Part shown: positions 32,572-41,455 of the stretch, piece by piece
Numbering within the stretch: position 1 is the stretch's first letter
Layout: each line of letters starts with the position of its first letter
From: Dechloromonas sp. UBA6271
Lineage (GTDB): Bacteria > Pseudomonadota > Gammaproteobacteria > Burkholderiales > Rhodocyclaceae
Length of the DNA: 64,000 nt
Assembly (NCBI GenBank): GCA_002440665.1
Contig: DJUX01000046.1
Coordinates: 62,001 to 126,000 of the forward strand
Direction of reading: 5' to 3'
Translations under genes and position numbers: made by a program
The notes under the pieces: model-generated
The model's database searches: none
The model's input: the letters and a program-made list of their open reading frames with translations, nothing else
What the model was told of the DNA's origin: nothing

Positions 32572-33267
32572 CTAGAAAATGGGCGGCGTGATGAAGCGCA
32601 GGCCGATCGACAGCCAGCGTTCGCCGTGCATGTCGGCGAGATTGCTGCCGACCGTGGTGTCGACCTGCAGGTGACCGGGAATCAGCCAGTAGCGCACGCC
32701 GCCTTGCAGGAAGGGGCGGCCGGTATCTTGTCCGAAGGCTTCGGCGATGATGTAGAGGTGCCGGGTGGCGGCGGTTTCGCTGCCGAGGCCCCAGGTCATG
32801 CGCGTTTCCCGGGTGTCGCCGAAGTGGGTGGCGCCGAGGTTGGCGTGCAGCACGACGCGGTCGTCGGCCAGCGAGAGGCTGCCCGGCAGGTAGAAATAGG
32901 GACCGCCGGACTGCCCGCGGCCGGTCTGCGTGGCGTAGCCGGCGGCGAGGCCGAGGCCCCAGCCATTGGTTTCCAGCGGTTTGAACAGGGTCTTGCCCTG
33001 GACGACGACGGCGCCGCTTTGTGCTGCACCGTCGAAGCGGGAGAGGGCGCCGCCCAGCGTCATCTCGAAATTGCCGCCGGGGTTGCAGGCCGGCAGCGCC
33101 CAGAGTTCGTGGGTGTTGTGTTCGTGCAAGTAGGCCCAGGTTTCGAGCTGGCAGGCCTGCGGGTCGGTGATCCGAGCATCGTCGGTGACCATCGGGCGCG
33201 CCGCCTCGGCCCCGTGGTGCAGGCAGGCGAGCAGGGCGACGAGGGGCAGGCGTTGGCGAAACGGCAT
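32572..33267 (-). CDS. exported beta-rich protein, probably outer membrane
   Basis: 231 residues from MPFRQRL with a signal peptide (LALLACLHHGAEAAR). Mature part has alternating beta strands (WGLGLAAGYATQ, PFLQGGVRYWLIPGHLQVDT) and ends in ...GLRFITPPIF with a terminal Phe, like outer-membrane barrels. Two Cys (QACQLE, PACNPGG) may form a disulfide. Function unknown. Divergent from dgkA. Confidence 0.7.
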   Translation of the reverse strand: MPFRQRLPLVALLACLHHGAEAARPMVTDDARITDPQACQLETWAYLHEHNTHELWALPACNPGGNFEMTLGGALSRFDGAAQSGAVVVQGKTLFKPLETNGWGLGLAAGYATQTGRGQSGGPYFYLPGSLSLADDRVVLHANLGATHFGDTRETRMTWGLGSETAATRHLYIIAEAFGQDTGRPFLQGGVRYWLIPGHLQVDTTVGSNLADMHGERWLSIGLRFITPPIF

Positions 33268-33290
33268 GGAGGCGGGATTGTAAGCAGGTT

Positions 33291-33347
33291 TTGTGACGCC
33301 CCGGTTAAGGCGGTTGTCATCAAACCTTAGCGCGCGGCGATTACCGT
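33291..33347 (+). promoter_or_regulatory. Pho box-like promoter of dgkA
   Basis: TTGTGAC - GCCC - CGGTTAA at 33291-33308 and TTGTCAT - CAAA - CCTTAGC at 33314-33331, then exactly ten bases to TACCGT at 33342-33347. Weaker than the pstS box but with the same geometry. Confidence 0.45.
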
Positions 33348-33368
33348 GAGCGCTTTCACGGAGCCGCG

Positions 33369-33785
33369 ATGCACGACCCGACACCGCACGAACTCGGCCT
33401 CGACCCGGCCAACGAATCGCCCTTCAAGGGCAAGACAGGCCTGCGCCGGGTCTGGAATGCCTTCAATTACTCGATCTCCGGCCTGAAAGCGGCCTACCTG
33501 TGCGAAGACGCTTTCCGCCAGGAGGTCTGGCTGGCGCTGCTGCTGATCCCGGCGGCGTTCGTGCTGCCGGTGCCGTGGCTGGGGCGCGGCCTGATGATCG
33601 CCAGCGTGCTGCTGGTGCTGGTCGTCGAACTGCTCAATTCGGCCATTGAAGCGGTGGTCGACCGCGTCAGCCTGGAAAACCACCGCCTTGCCAAGCGCGC
33701 CAAGGATATCGGCAGCGCGGCGGTGCTGGTCTCGCTGCTGACGGTCGTCGTGGTCTGGACCTGCGTGCTGCTGGGGGCGTCATGA
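33369..33785 (+). CDS. dgkA: diacylglycerol kinase
   Basis: 138 residues, three membrane helices, DgkA motif VELLNSAIEAVVDRVS and ENHRLAKRAKDIGSAAV. Phosphorylates diacylglycerol to phosphatidic acid in the inner membrane. Start after CACGGAG. ATGA overlap with the next glycosyltransferase gene. Confidence 0.94.
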   Translation: MHDPTPHELGLDPANESPFKGKTGLRRVWNAFNYSISGLKAAYLCEDAFRQEVWLALLLIPAAFVLPVPWLGRGLMIASVLLVLVVELLNSAIEAVVDRVSLENHRLAKRAKDIGSAAVLVSLLTVVVVWTCVLLGAS

Positions 33786-34909
33786 GAACGCTCGATATCG
33801 CCTTCGTCACCGAAACCTATCCGCCCGAAGTCAATGGCGTGGCCATGACGGTCGGCTGGCTGGTAACCGGCCTGCGCGAACGCGGCCATCGCGTCAGCGT
33901 CATCCGCCCGCGGCAGGACAAGGCCGACGCCGGCGGCGAGCACGAGCTGGCGCTGTCTGGCCTGCCGCTTCCCGGCTACCCCGGCCTGCGTTTCGGTCTG
34001 CCGGCGGGTGGCCGGCTTGCGCGCCAGTGGCGGCAGCGGCGTCCCGACCTGGTGCATGTCGTCACCGAAGGCCCGCTCGGCTGGTCGGCGGTGAGCACGG
34101 CGCGCCGGCTGGGGATTCCGGTGACGTCCGGCTTTCACACCAATTTCGACCGCTACAGCGTGCATTACGGTGTCGGCTGGATGCGCCCGGCGGTCGCCGC
34201 CTACCTGCGCGCTCTGCACCGGCGCACGCGGGCGACCATGGTGCCGACGGCGGCGCTGGCTGCCGATCTGGCCGGCGAGGGGATTGGCGGCGTGCGCGTG
34301 GTCGGGCGCGGCGTCGATACCGTGCTTTTCGATCCGGCGCGCCGTTCGTCGTCGCTGAGAAGTGGCTGGGGCGCGGTGGACAGCTGGCCGGTCTGCCTCT
34401 ACGTCGGCCGCCTGGCGCCGGAAAAGAACCTGGCGCTGGTGCGTCGCGGCTTCGCGGCGATCCGCGCCCGTCATCCGCTGGCGCGCATGGTCTGGGTCGG
34501 CGACGGGCCGTCGGCGCGGCAACTGGCCGCCGAGCATCCCGATCACCATTTTGCCGGCGTGCGATTGGGAGACGACCTCGCCGCCCATTACGCCAGCGCC
34601 GATCTTTTTCTCTTTCCCAGTCTCACCGAAACCTACGGCAACGTGGTGGCGGAGGCGATGGCCAGCGGGTTGCCGGTGGCCGCCTATCGCAGCGCGGCGG
34701 CGGCTGAGCTGGTGATGCATGAGCGCAACGGGGTCGTCGCCTCGCCGGGTGACGAAGAGGCCTACATTGCCGCGGCGCTATGGACGCTGGCCGAGCCGGG
34801 GCGCCTCGACGGGCTGGCAGTGGCGGCGCGGCAGGCGATGCTGTCGCGCGGCTGGGGCGAGGTCGTCGCCTCGTTCGAGGTCGTCGCCCGCGAGGCGCTG
34901 GCCGGCTGA
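33782..34909 (+). CDS. GT4 glycosyltransferase, SqdX/MgtA-like
   Basis: 375 residues. MRTLDIAFVTETYPPEVNGV, acceptor-side SGFHTNFDRYSVHYGVGWM, donor site YVGRLAPEKNL and FPSLTETYGNVVAEAMASGL. This subfamily includes sulfoquinovosyl- and mannosyl-diacylglycerol transferases. Co-transcribed with dgkA, consistent with adding a second sugar to a lipid. Confidence 0.82.
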   Translation: MRTLDIAFVTETYPPEVNGVAMTVGWLVTGLRERGHRVSVIRPRQDKADAGGEHELALSGLPLPGYPGLRFGLPAGGRLARQWRQRRPDLVHVVTEGPLGWSAVSTARRLGIPVTSGFHTNFDRYSVHYGVGWMRPAVAAYLRALHRRTRATMVPTAALAADLAGEGIGGVRVVGRGVDTVLFDPARRSSSLRSGWGAVDSWPVCLYVGRLAPEKNLALVRRGFAAIRARHPLARMVWVGDGPSARQLAAEHPDHHFAGVRLGDDLAAHYASADLFLFPSLTETYGNVVAEAMASGLPVAAYRSAAAAELVMHERNGVVASPGDEEAYIAAALWTLAEPGRLDGLAVAARQAMLSRGWGEVVASFEVVAREALAG

Positions 34910-34917
34910 GCCGTCGT

Positions 34918-36231
34918 TCAGAACTCGGCGTGGACGCGCAACGAGCCGATGTTGGCCGGGCCGCGGTCGGCGTTGTAGGCCGGATTGGCGATGCGCTGGT
35001 AATCGGCGGCGAGCCACAGGCCGTTGATGACCTTCAAGCTGTAATAGGTTTCGAGGATCGACTCGGGATGGTAGTTGAGGCCGCCGTCGCCGATGAAATA
35101 GGAGATGGCGCCGAGGCTCAGGTAGTTGCGGCGGTCGGTGGAAATGGTGTTGCGCATCCACGATAGCCCGAGCGTGTCACCGGCGCGCGCCCAGGCGCTG
35201 CCTTTCAGCTGCAGGCCGGTGGCGAAGGAGCCGTCGGCTTCCGTGAAGGCGTAGGTTTCAGTGCGCCCGTCGGCACGCATGGCGCGCAGGAAGAAGCCGA
35301 GGTCGTCGTTTATTGCCTGCTCGATGTTGATACCGACACCGTACTTGATTTGCGCGCCGTTGCGCACGTCGAAGATAGCCTGCGGATTGCCGCCCGGATG
35401 GCTGACATACCAGGCGCTGGCGTCGTTGAAGGTGGCGAGGACCGCCCGGTCGCGCCAGGCGAGCAGGCGGACCTTGCCCGGCTGGCCGGCGATCTGGTGC
35501 GCATGCTCGAGTTCGACTTGGTCGCCGAAATGCTTGAGGAGCTGGAAGTCGAGCGTTTCGCCGTTCGGTTCCTTGGGCCCGGTCATGCGGCCGAAGCGGA
35601 ACACCCAGTCGTCGTGATACCACTCGCCGGCGAAGCCCCAGCCGAAACCGCGGGCGTCGGCCGCGTAGTCGAAAGCGGTATGCGCCATGTTGCTCCAGTT
35701 GAGAAACTGGGTGCGCGGGTCCTTGGCGTAGGCGTTGCCGTCGAACACGTCGAGTGTCGAGAAATTGCCGGCGGTGAGAACGAAGCGATTCTTGTCCACA
35801 AAGCCCGCCATCCGGTTTAAGTCGGAGGCGATGTATTCGCTTTCACCCCCGAGGTTCCACGTCTGACGCAGGAAGAGCCGCTGCAGGTAGCCTTTTAGTT
35901 GCTTGCCGGAGACCTTGGTTGCCTCGCCGTTGGTGAAGCCGCCCAGCCCGGTGAGGCCGGAAAGCGGTGCGCCCTGGCCGACCTCGGCGTTCATGTAGAC
36001 CTCGCCACCGCGCCACGGACGGGCGCCGAGAAAAGCGGTGGCGGTGAAGGTGTAGCCCGATTCGCGCTGGTCCGAAAGGCTGTTCTGGCCGCTGTAGGCC
36101 GCCGGGAAGCCGGAGGACTGCTGCCAGATGTAGGTGCTCTGGAATCTTGCCTGCCAGTCTTCGGTCGTCTCTTCGGCGAACAGTGCCGGGGAAATGCTCA
36201 GGGCCAGCAGGCAGGGGAGCAGAAAACGCAC
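34918..36231 (-). CDS. carbohydrate-selective porin, OprB family
   Basis: 437 residues with a signal peptide (SISPALFAEE) and a long beta-barrel; typical OprB stretches YTFTATAFLGARPWRGGEVY, GGFTNGEATKVSGKQLKGYL and a C-terminal Phe (RVHAEF). Normally passive sugar uptake. A perfect Pho promoter in front (36261-36294) suggests it is induced by phosphate shortage, as OprP/OprO would be, so its true substrate may differ from sugars. Confidence 0.88.
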   Translation of the reverse strand: MRFLLPCLLALSISPALFAEETTEDWQARFQSTYIWQQSSGFPAAYSGQNSLSDQRESGYTFTATAFLGARPWRGGEVYMNAEVGQGAPLSGLTGLGGFTNGEATKVSGKQLKGYLQRLFLRQTWNLGGESEYIASDLNRMAGFVDKNRFVLTAGNFSTLDVFDGNAYAKDPRTQFLNWSNMAHTAFDYAADARGFGWGFAGEWYHDDWVFRFGRMTGPKEPNGETLDFQLLKHFGDQVELEHAHQIAGQPGKVRLLAWRDRAVLATFNDASAWYVSHPGGNPQAIFDVRNGAQIKYGVGINIEQAINDDLGFFLRAMRADGRTETYAFTEADGSFATGLQLKGSAWARAGDTLGLSWMRNTISTDRRNYLSLGAISYFIGDGGLNYHPESILETYYSLKVINGLWLAADYQRIANPAYNADRGPANIGSLRVHAEF

Positions 36232-36260
36232 GGGTCGGGAGGGGTTGCGGTGGGACGCGG

Positions 36261-36294
36261 ATTATAGGCCGGAAAAATGACCGCACCGTGACAG
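36261..36294 (-). promoter_or_regulatory. Pho promoter of the porin gene
   Basis: On the minus strand CTGTCAC - GGTG - CGGTCAT (36294-36277), then exactly ten bases and TATAAT (36266-36261). Predicted start of transcription near 36254, 23 bases before the ATG. Best-matching promoter in the window. Confidence 0.85.
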
Positions 36295-36311
36295 CCAGGC
36301 GCTGCGTGACA

Positions 36312-38018
36312 TCACTCGGGCAGAACGATACGTTCTGTCTTGATCGCTTCGCGCAGCTCGCGGCGCAGGATTTTTCCGATTGGCGTCTTGGGCAGGACAT
36401 CGCGGAACTCGACCTGGCGCGGCAGTTTGTAGCTGGTCAGTTGCGCCCGGCAGTGCTCGATCACATCCTCTTTCGTCAGGTTCAGGTCTTTCCTGACAAT
36501 GACCACCTTGACCGCTTCGCCGGATTTTTCGTCGGGCACGGCCACCACGGCACATTCGAGGACACCCGGGTGCGCCACTACGACGCTCTCGACCTCAGTC
36601 GGGTAGACATTGAAGCCCGAGACCAGAATCATGTCTTTTTTGCGGTCGGTGATGGTGACGCGCCCCTGATCGTCCAAGTGGCCGATGTCGCCCGTTTTCA
36701 GCCAGCCGGCGCGCAGGACATCGGCTGTTTCGACGGGATTGTTCCAGTAGCCTTTCATCACCTGCGGGCCGCGAACGCAGAGTTCGCCGGTATGTTTCTC
36801 GATGTCGCCGGCGCCGGTCCATACCGGCAGTTCGTTGAAACTTTCATCGCGGATCGACACCCCGGTGGACGGCAGGGGCAGGCCGACGGAGCCGTCCCAC
36901 GGCGCGCCCAGCGGCACGCAGCAGACACCCGGCGAGGTCTCGGTGAGGCCGTAGGCCTCGGTGAGGTAATGCCCGGTCACCTGTTGCCAGCGCTCGGCAA
37001 CAGGTTTTTGCACGGCGGCGCCACCGCCGACCACCACCTTCAGTGCTGAGAAATCGATCTGCGCGAATCCCGGTGTGTTTAACAGCCCGTTGAACAGTGT
37101 GTTGACGCCGGTCATCGTCGTGAATTTCCAGTTCGCCATTTCCTTGACCAGGGCCGGCAAGTCGCGCGGATTGGTGATCAGCACGCTGAGGCTGCCCCAC
37201 TTCATGAACGACAGCGTCGAGGTGAGACAGAAGATGTGGTACATCGGCAGCGGGGCGATGACGATTTCGGCAGCTTCCTTGAAGCTGACCGAAATCCAGA
37301 TGCCGGTCTGTTCCAGATTGGCGAGAATGTTCCGGTGGCTGAGCATGGCGCCTTTGGCGACCCCGGTCGTGCCGCCGGTGTACTGGAGGAAGGCGATCTC
37401 TTCACTCTTCACATCAACCGGATCGAAGCGCGCCGAGCTGCCGCGCACAAGTGCCGCACGTAGCGTTATGGCCTTGTCGATGTGCCACGCTGGCACCATT
37501 TTCTTGACGTGCTTGATCACGAAATTGACCAGCCAGCGCTTCGGGACCGGCAGCAGATCGCCGATCTGCGTGGTGATCACATGTTCGACCGCGGTTCTGC
37601 TTATAACCTGCTGCAGGGATTGGGCGAAGTTCTCGACGATGACGATGGCCTTGGCGCCGGAGTCCTTCAGCTGGTGTTCGAGCTCGCGTGGCGTGTACAG
37701 CGGATTGACGTTAACGACTGTCATCCCGGCGCGCAGAATGCCGAACATTACCACCGGGTACTGCAGCAGATTGGGCGACATGACCGCCACGCGCTCGCCT
37801 CTGGTCATGCCCGGCAGGCCTTGCAGGAAGGCGGCGAAAGCCCGCGACAGCTGTTCCAGTTCGGCATAGCTGAGGGTGCGGCCGAGGTTGTGATAGGCCG
37901 GCTTGTCGGCGAACTTGACGAACAGCTTGTCGAGCAGATCCGGGATCGATCGGAACTGGTCCGCATCGATCTCTGCCGGCATGCCTTCCGGGTAATTCTT
38001 GAGCCAGATCTTGTCCAT
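36312..38018 (-). CDS. fadD: long-chain fatty acid CoA ligase
   Basis: 568 residues. AMP-binding motif LQYTGGTTGVAKGAMLSHRN, YGLTETSPGV, GWLKTGDIGHLDDQGRVTI and C-terminal GKILRRELR. Activates fatty acids for degradation or lipid synthesis. Start MDKIWLKNYP, usual for this family. Confidence 0.95.
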   Translation of the reverse strand: MDKIWLKNYPEGMPAEIDADQFRSIPDLLDKLFVKFADKPAYHNLGRTLSYAELEQLSRAFAAFLQGLPGMTRGERVAVMSPNLLQYPVVMFGILRAGMTVVNVNPLYTPRELEHQLKDSGAKAIVIVENFAQSLQQVISRTAVEHVITTQIGDLLPVPKRWLVNFVIKHVKKMVPAWHIDKAITLRAALVRGSSARFDPVDVKSEEIAFLQYTGGTTGVAKGAMLSHRNILANLEQTGIWISVSFKEAAEIVIAPLPMYHIFCLTSTLSFMKWGSLSVLITNPRDLPALVKEMANWKFTTMTGVNTLFNGLLNTPGFAQIDFSALKVVVGGGAAVQKPVAERWQQVTGHYLTEAYGLTETSPGVCCVPLGAPWDGSVGLPLPSTGVSIRDESFNELPVWTGAGDIEKHTGELCVRGPQVMKGYWNNPVETADVLRAGWLKTGDIGHLDDQGRVTITDRKKDMILVSGFNVYPTEVESVVVAHPGVLECAVVAVPDEKSGEAVKVVIVRKDLNLTKEDVIEHCRAQLTSYKLPRQVEFRDVLPKTPIGKILRRELREAIKTERIVLPE

Positions 38019-38102
38019 GGCTTTCTCCCTTTTGAAGCTTTTCGAACTCCTCGCCTCTCAGCTTACTCCCTATCCGTCGTCATGGCTTCTCGCCAGCGAT
38101 GG

Positions 38103-38717
38103 TTAGTTCCCGAGCGGGCGCAGTTCGACGATTTTCGGGTCGTCGGCGTGCTCGATCAGGATGCGCCGGACGCGCTCCTGCCAGAGTTCGCCGAACAGGT
38201 GGCGGGCGGCATCGTCCGCCGTGCCACTGAGAATGGCGCCGAGCAGGCCGCCGAGGCGCGGGTCGGCGGGCACCATTTCGAGCCTTAAAATGCAGTCGAC
38301 CGCAACATTCGTGTCGAGCCGCGTGAACGCCACTCCGCCGACCCCGGCAACGCCGAAGCGCAGCAGGTTGCGCCGGCTGTAGCGGCCACCGAGGCCCTTG
38401 AAGCCGCCGTCACCGGCAGCGCCAGTGAGCAGCCCGGCAATCGACGCGATGACGCCGGCGACGCCGCTGTCGGAAGTTTCGCCGAGCGCCACGCGCAGGT
38501 CGCCGCGCACCGGCGTCTCATTGCCGTAGAGGGCGTGCAGCGCGCGCACCGTCATCAGCCAGGCGCCGGCGACGGTCGGGCAGGAATGGCCGGCCAGCTT
38601 CACGGCATCGGCGAAGCGGTATTCGATCAGCCCGCCCTCGGCCGCGCCGAGCAGTTCGGCCAGCGGGTCGCGCAGGGTGATGGCGGGGATGCGTGCGAAA
38701 AATTCGGGAAAGGCCAT
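38103..38717 (-). CDS. FmdE-like domain protein
   Basis: 204 residues. The stretch AVKLAGHSCPTVAGAWLMTV resembles the metal/substrate loop of FmdE proteins (GHxCP). The rest (GVAGVIASIAGLLTGAAGDG, GFKGLGGRYSRRNLLRFG) is not assigned. No signal peptide. Starts after CCGGAGAC. Function unknown; relation to FmdE is a weak similarity. Confidence 0.6.
   Translation of the reverse strand: MAFPEFFARIPAITLRDPLAELLGAAEGGLIEYRFADAVKLAGHSCPTVAGAWLMTVRALHALYGNETPVRGDLRVALGETSDSGVAGVIASIAGLLTGAAGDGGFKGLGGRYSRRNLLRFGVAGVGGVAFTRLDTNVAVDCILRLEMVPADPRLGGLLGAILSGTADDAARHLFGELWQERVRRILIEHADDPKIVELRPLGN
38275..38304 (-). repeat. uptake-sequence-like motif in the FmdE-like gene
   Basis: Exact core on the minus strand, then ATTTTAA, GGCTC, GAAAT; both tracts present. 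Confidence 0.7.
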
Positions 38718-38776
38718 GGCAGTCTCCGGTGAGCGGCCAGTATGCGCAGCCGGCGCCGGCATGGCCTTGATTTCGC

Positions 38777-39019
38777 TCAGGTGTGCCGCGTTCCCGGCAG
38801 GCGGCCGGTGATGCCGAGCAGCAAGGCCAGCGCGGCACAGCCGGCCGGCAGGCCGCCAGTAAGGGCAAGGAGCAGCAGATTCCAGCCCGGCCAGGCGGCG
38901 GGCCGGGTCGCCGGATCGGCGAGGAGGACGGCGAGCAGGCCGAACAGCGAGCCGCCGAGCACCAGCCCGAGGCCGGCCGCGACCAGCATCCAGGCGAGGA
39001 TCGCGATGGCGCGCCGCAC
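38777..39019 (-). CDS. small two-helix membrane protein
   Basis: 80 residues with hydrophobic segments AILAWMLVAAGLGLVLGGSL and NLLLLALTGGLPAGCAALAL. Follows gloA by 12 bases on the same strand. No family known to me. Confidence 0.6.
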   Translation of the reverse strand: MRRAIAILAWMLVAAGLGLVLGGSLFGLLAVLLADPATRPAAWPGWNLLLLALTGGLPAGCAALALLLGITGRLPGTRHT

Positions 39020-39031
39020 GGCCGGTGGCGC

Positions 39032-39415
39032 TCAGGCGCGCTGGATCAGCTCGATCTTGTAGCCGTCCGGATCTTCGACGAAGGCGATGATGGTGCTGCC
39101 GTGCTTCATCGGCCCCGCTTCGCGCACCACCTTGCCGCCGCGCGCCTTGATCCCGGCGCAGGCGGCCGCGGCGTCCGGCACCGCCAGCGCGACGTGGCCG
39201 TAGCCATTGCCGAGGTCGTAGCTCGTCGTGTCCCAGTTGTGCGTCAGTTCCAGCACGGCGCCTTCGCTTTCAGGGCCGTAACCGACGAAGGCCAGCGTGA
39301 AACGGCCGTCCGGGTAATCCTGGCGGCGCAGCAGCTGCATGCCGAGGATTTCACTGTAGAAGGCGATGGAGCGGTCGAGGTCACCGACGCGGATCATGGT
39401 GTGCAGAATGCGCAT
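39032..39415 (-). CDS. gloA: lactoylglutathione lyase (glyoxalase I)
   Basis: 127 residues, two vicinal-oxygen-chelate repeats: MRILHTMIRVGDLDRSIAFY, GAVLELTHNWDT, GYGHVALAVPDA, AFVEDPDGYKIELIQ. Metal ligands His5, Glu55-region, His74-region and Glu122-region are in place. Detoxifies methylglyoxal. Confidence 0.96.
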   Translation of the reverse strand: MRILHTMIRVGDLDRSIAFYSEILGMQLLRRQDYPDGRFTLAFVGYGPESEGAVLELTHNWDTTSYDLGNGYGHVALAVPDAAAACAGIKARGGKVVREAGPMKHGSTIIAFVEDPDGYKIELIQRA

Positions 39416-39430
39416 GCTGTTTTCCTTGGA

Positions 39431-40162
39431 TTATTGGAATTGGGGAATCTGTCGGCCGAGTTGGCGCAGTTCGAGGCGCCGTAACCGCCACTCAGGGCAA
39501 AGTTGCTCCACGACAGACCAGAAGCGCGGGCTGTGGTTCATTTCCTTGAGGTGTGCCAGTTCGTGCGCGACGACGTAGTCGACGACTGCCAGCGGCATGA
39601 AAACCAGCCGCCAGTTGAGCGAAATGCCACCGTGGTGGCTGCAGCTGCCCCAGCGCGTTTTGGCCGAGGACAGGCGCAACGGCGGATTGGCGACGCCAAG
39701 TGCCGGCGCGTAATGGGCGAGACGTTCAAGGAAGACGGCGCGGGCTTTTTCGCGCAGCGCCTTTTCCAGCACGGCGCTCGCCGCGACAGCTGGCGGCACG
39801 AAAAGATGCAGCTTGTCGCCGCTGAACAGCCAGCGCTGGCGGCTGCTCGGGGTGATGGTTACGGTCAACGCCGTGCCGAGGGCAGAAATCATCGTGCCAT
39901 CGGTCAGCGCTAGTTTCTCGGCGGCGGGGCGTTCGCGCCAGGCGGCGAGCTTGTCGAGCACCCACTGGCCGTGCTGGAGAATCAGGCTCTCGATGTCGCC
40001 GAGGCGGGCCTGCAGCGGGGCGCCGACACGCAGGCCGCGCTGATCGATGGTGAGGCCGATGGTGCGCCGCCGGCTGCGCCGCAGGTGGTAGTCGACCTGC
40101 TGCCCTGCCAGCGAAATGCTGCGGCTTGGCGGGTCGGGCGCTTCAGTTCGCAGGCGCGGCAT
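39431..40162 (-). CDS. YgjP-like M48/DUF45 zinc metalloprotease
   Basis: 243 residues. HExxH motif YVVAHELAHLKEMNHSPRFW with third His, and the family segments KTRWGSCSHHGGISLNWRLV and QLCPEWRLRR. Known relatives (YgjP) are probable peptidases. The start overlaps the end of the acyltransferase gene by 20 bases. Confidence 0.9.
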   Translation of the reverse strand: MPRLRTEAPDPPSRSISLAGQQVDYHLRRSRRRTIGLTIDQRGLRVGAPLQARLGDIESLILQHGQWVLDKLAAWRERPAAEKLALTDGTMISALGTALTVTITPSSRQRWLFSGDKLHLFVPPAVAASAVLEKALREKARAVFLERLAHYAPALGVANPPLRLSSAKTRWGSCSHHGGISLNWRLVFMPLAVVDYVVAHELAHLKEMNHSPRFWSVVEQLCPEWRLRRLELRQLGRQIPQFQ

Positions 40163-40892
40163 CCGGGTAGCGGTGCGGCGAAATGCGGTGCATTTCACCT
40201 TCGATCCAGTTCTCGACGCGCTCGTTGATCTCCTGCTCGGAGAGCCCGGTCGCATCGAAAGGCGGGCCGATGCTGACGGTGACGGTGCCGGGCTTCTTGA
40301 GAAAGGACTGGCGCGGCCAGAGTTCGCCGGAATTGTGGGCGACCGGTACCACCTTGCAGCCGACCCGCGTCGCCAGGTAGGCGCCGCCGGGTTTGTAGCG
40401 CCGCTTCTGGCCGGGCGCGACGCGCGTTCCTTCGGGGAAGATGATGACGTAGAAACCCTGCTTGAGCCGTTCGCGTCCCTGGGTGACGACCTGGTCGAGG
40501 GCGTTCTTGCCGGCGGCGCGGTCGATCGAGATCATCTTCATCGCACCCAGTCCCCAGCCGATGAACGGTACGCGCAGCAACTCCTTCTTGAGTACGAAGA
40601 CGCAATAGGCACCATGCGGGACGTAATCCTGCAGGGTCATCGTTTCCCACGCCGACTGGTGCTTGGACAGGATGATGCAAGGTTCCTGCGGCATGTTCTC
40701 GATACCGATGACCTTGGGCCGGATGCCGAGCAGATTTTCGACGCCCCACTGGATGCCGAGACGCCACAGCTTGCCGAAGTGGTAGCCCCAGAGGCCACGC
40801 AGCAGCAGCGCGCCGCCGATGACCAGGGGGGCGGTCAGCAGGGTCCAGGCCAAGGCCCAGAGCGCGAACAGCGTGGAGCGGAGGATGTTCAT
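40143..40892 (-). CDS. 1-acyl-sn-glycerol-3-phosphate acyltransferase-like
   Basis: 249 residues. PlsC-like motifs: SKHQSAWETM (HX4E in place of the usual HX4D), IFPEGTRVAPGQKR and VPVAHNSGELW. One N-terminal membrane anchor. Probably acylates lysophosphatidic acid. Start overlaps the gmhB stop (ATGA). Confidence 0.88.
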   Translation of the reverse strand: MNILRSTLFALWALAWTLLTAPLVIGGALLLRGLWGYHFGKLWRLGIQWGVENLLGIRPKVIGIENMPQEPCIILSKHQSAWETMTLQDYVPHGAYCVFVLKKELLRVPFIGWGLGAMKMISIDRAAGKNALDQVVTQGRERLKQGFYVIIFPEGTRVAPGQKRRYKPGGAYLATRVGCKVVPVAHNSGELWPRQSFLKKPGTVTVSIGPPFDATGLSEQEINERVENWIEGEMHRISPHRYPDAAPAN

Positions 40893-41446
40893 TTCTTTTT
40901 CACCGCCAGAATGTGGTCGACCGCAGTAGCCAGATCCGTGAATTCCAGGGTGCCTGCAGGCAGGTTGCCTTCGGCCCGGGTCTTTTCGCCCTTGCCGGTG
41001 CGCACCAGAATCGGCAGGCAGCCAACGGCGGCGCAGGCCTGCAGGTCGCGCAGCGAATCCCCAATCGCCGGCACGTCCTTGAGGTTGGCGTTCATGGTTT
41101 CGGAAATGCGCTTGAACATGCCGGGCTTGGGCTTGCGGCACGCGCAGTCCGAGTCGGCGGTATGCGGGCAATAGAAGATCGCGTCGATGCGCCCGCCGAC
41201 GGTGAACAGCATCTTGTGCATCTTTTCGTGGATGCTGTTGAGCGTGTCCATGTCCAGCAGGCTGCGCCCGACGCCCGACTGGTTGGTCGCCACGACCACC
41301 CTGTAGCCGCTCTGGTTGAGTCGGGCGATGGCTTCCAGGCTGCCGGGGATCGGCTTCCATTCGGCCGGGCTCTTGATGAACTGCGCGGAATCGAAGTTGA
41401 TGACGCCGTCGCGGTCGAGGATGACGAGTTTGTTCGGCATGGCCAT
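40889..41446 (-). CDS. gmhB: D-glycero-beta-D-manno-heptose 1,7-bisphosphate 7-phosphatase
   Basis: 185 residues, HAD family. Nucleophile LDRDGVINFD, TNQSG motif VVATNQSGVGRS, zinc loop CPHTADSDCACRKPKPGM. LPS heptose synthesis. The dispersed motif covers the last codons (AVDHILAVKKK). Confidence 0.94.
   Translation of the reverse strand: MAMPNKLVILDRDGVINFDSAQFIKSPAEWKPIPGSLEAIARLNQSGYRVVVATNQSGVGRSLLDMDTLNSIHEKMHKMLFTVGGRIDAIFYCPHTADSDCACRKPKPGMFKRISETMNANLKDVPAIGDSLRDLQACAAVGCLPILVRTGKGEKTRAEGNLPAGTLEFTDLATAVDHILAVKKK
40896..40925 (-). repeat. uptake-sequence-like motif at the gmhB end
   Basis: Exact core on the minus strand, downstream tract GAAAAA at positions 25-30, GGCGG before it; first tract weak. 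Confidence 0.65.
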
Positions 41447-41455
41447 GCTCCCAGC

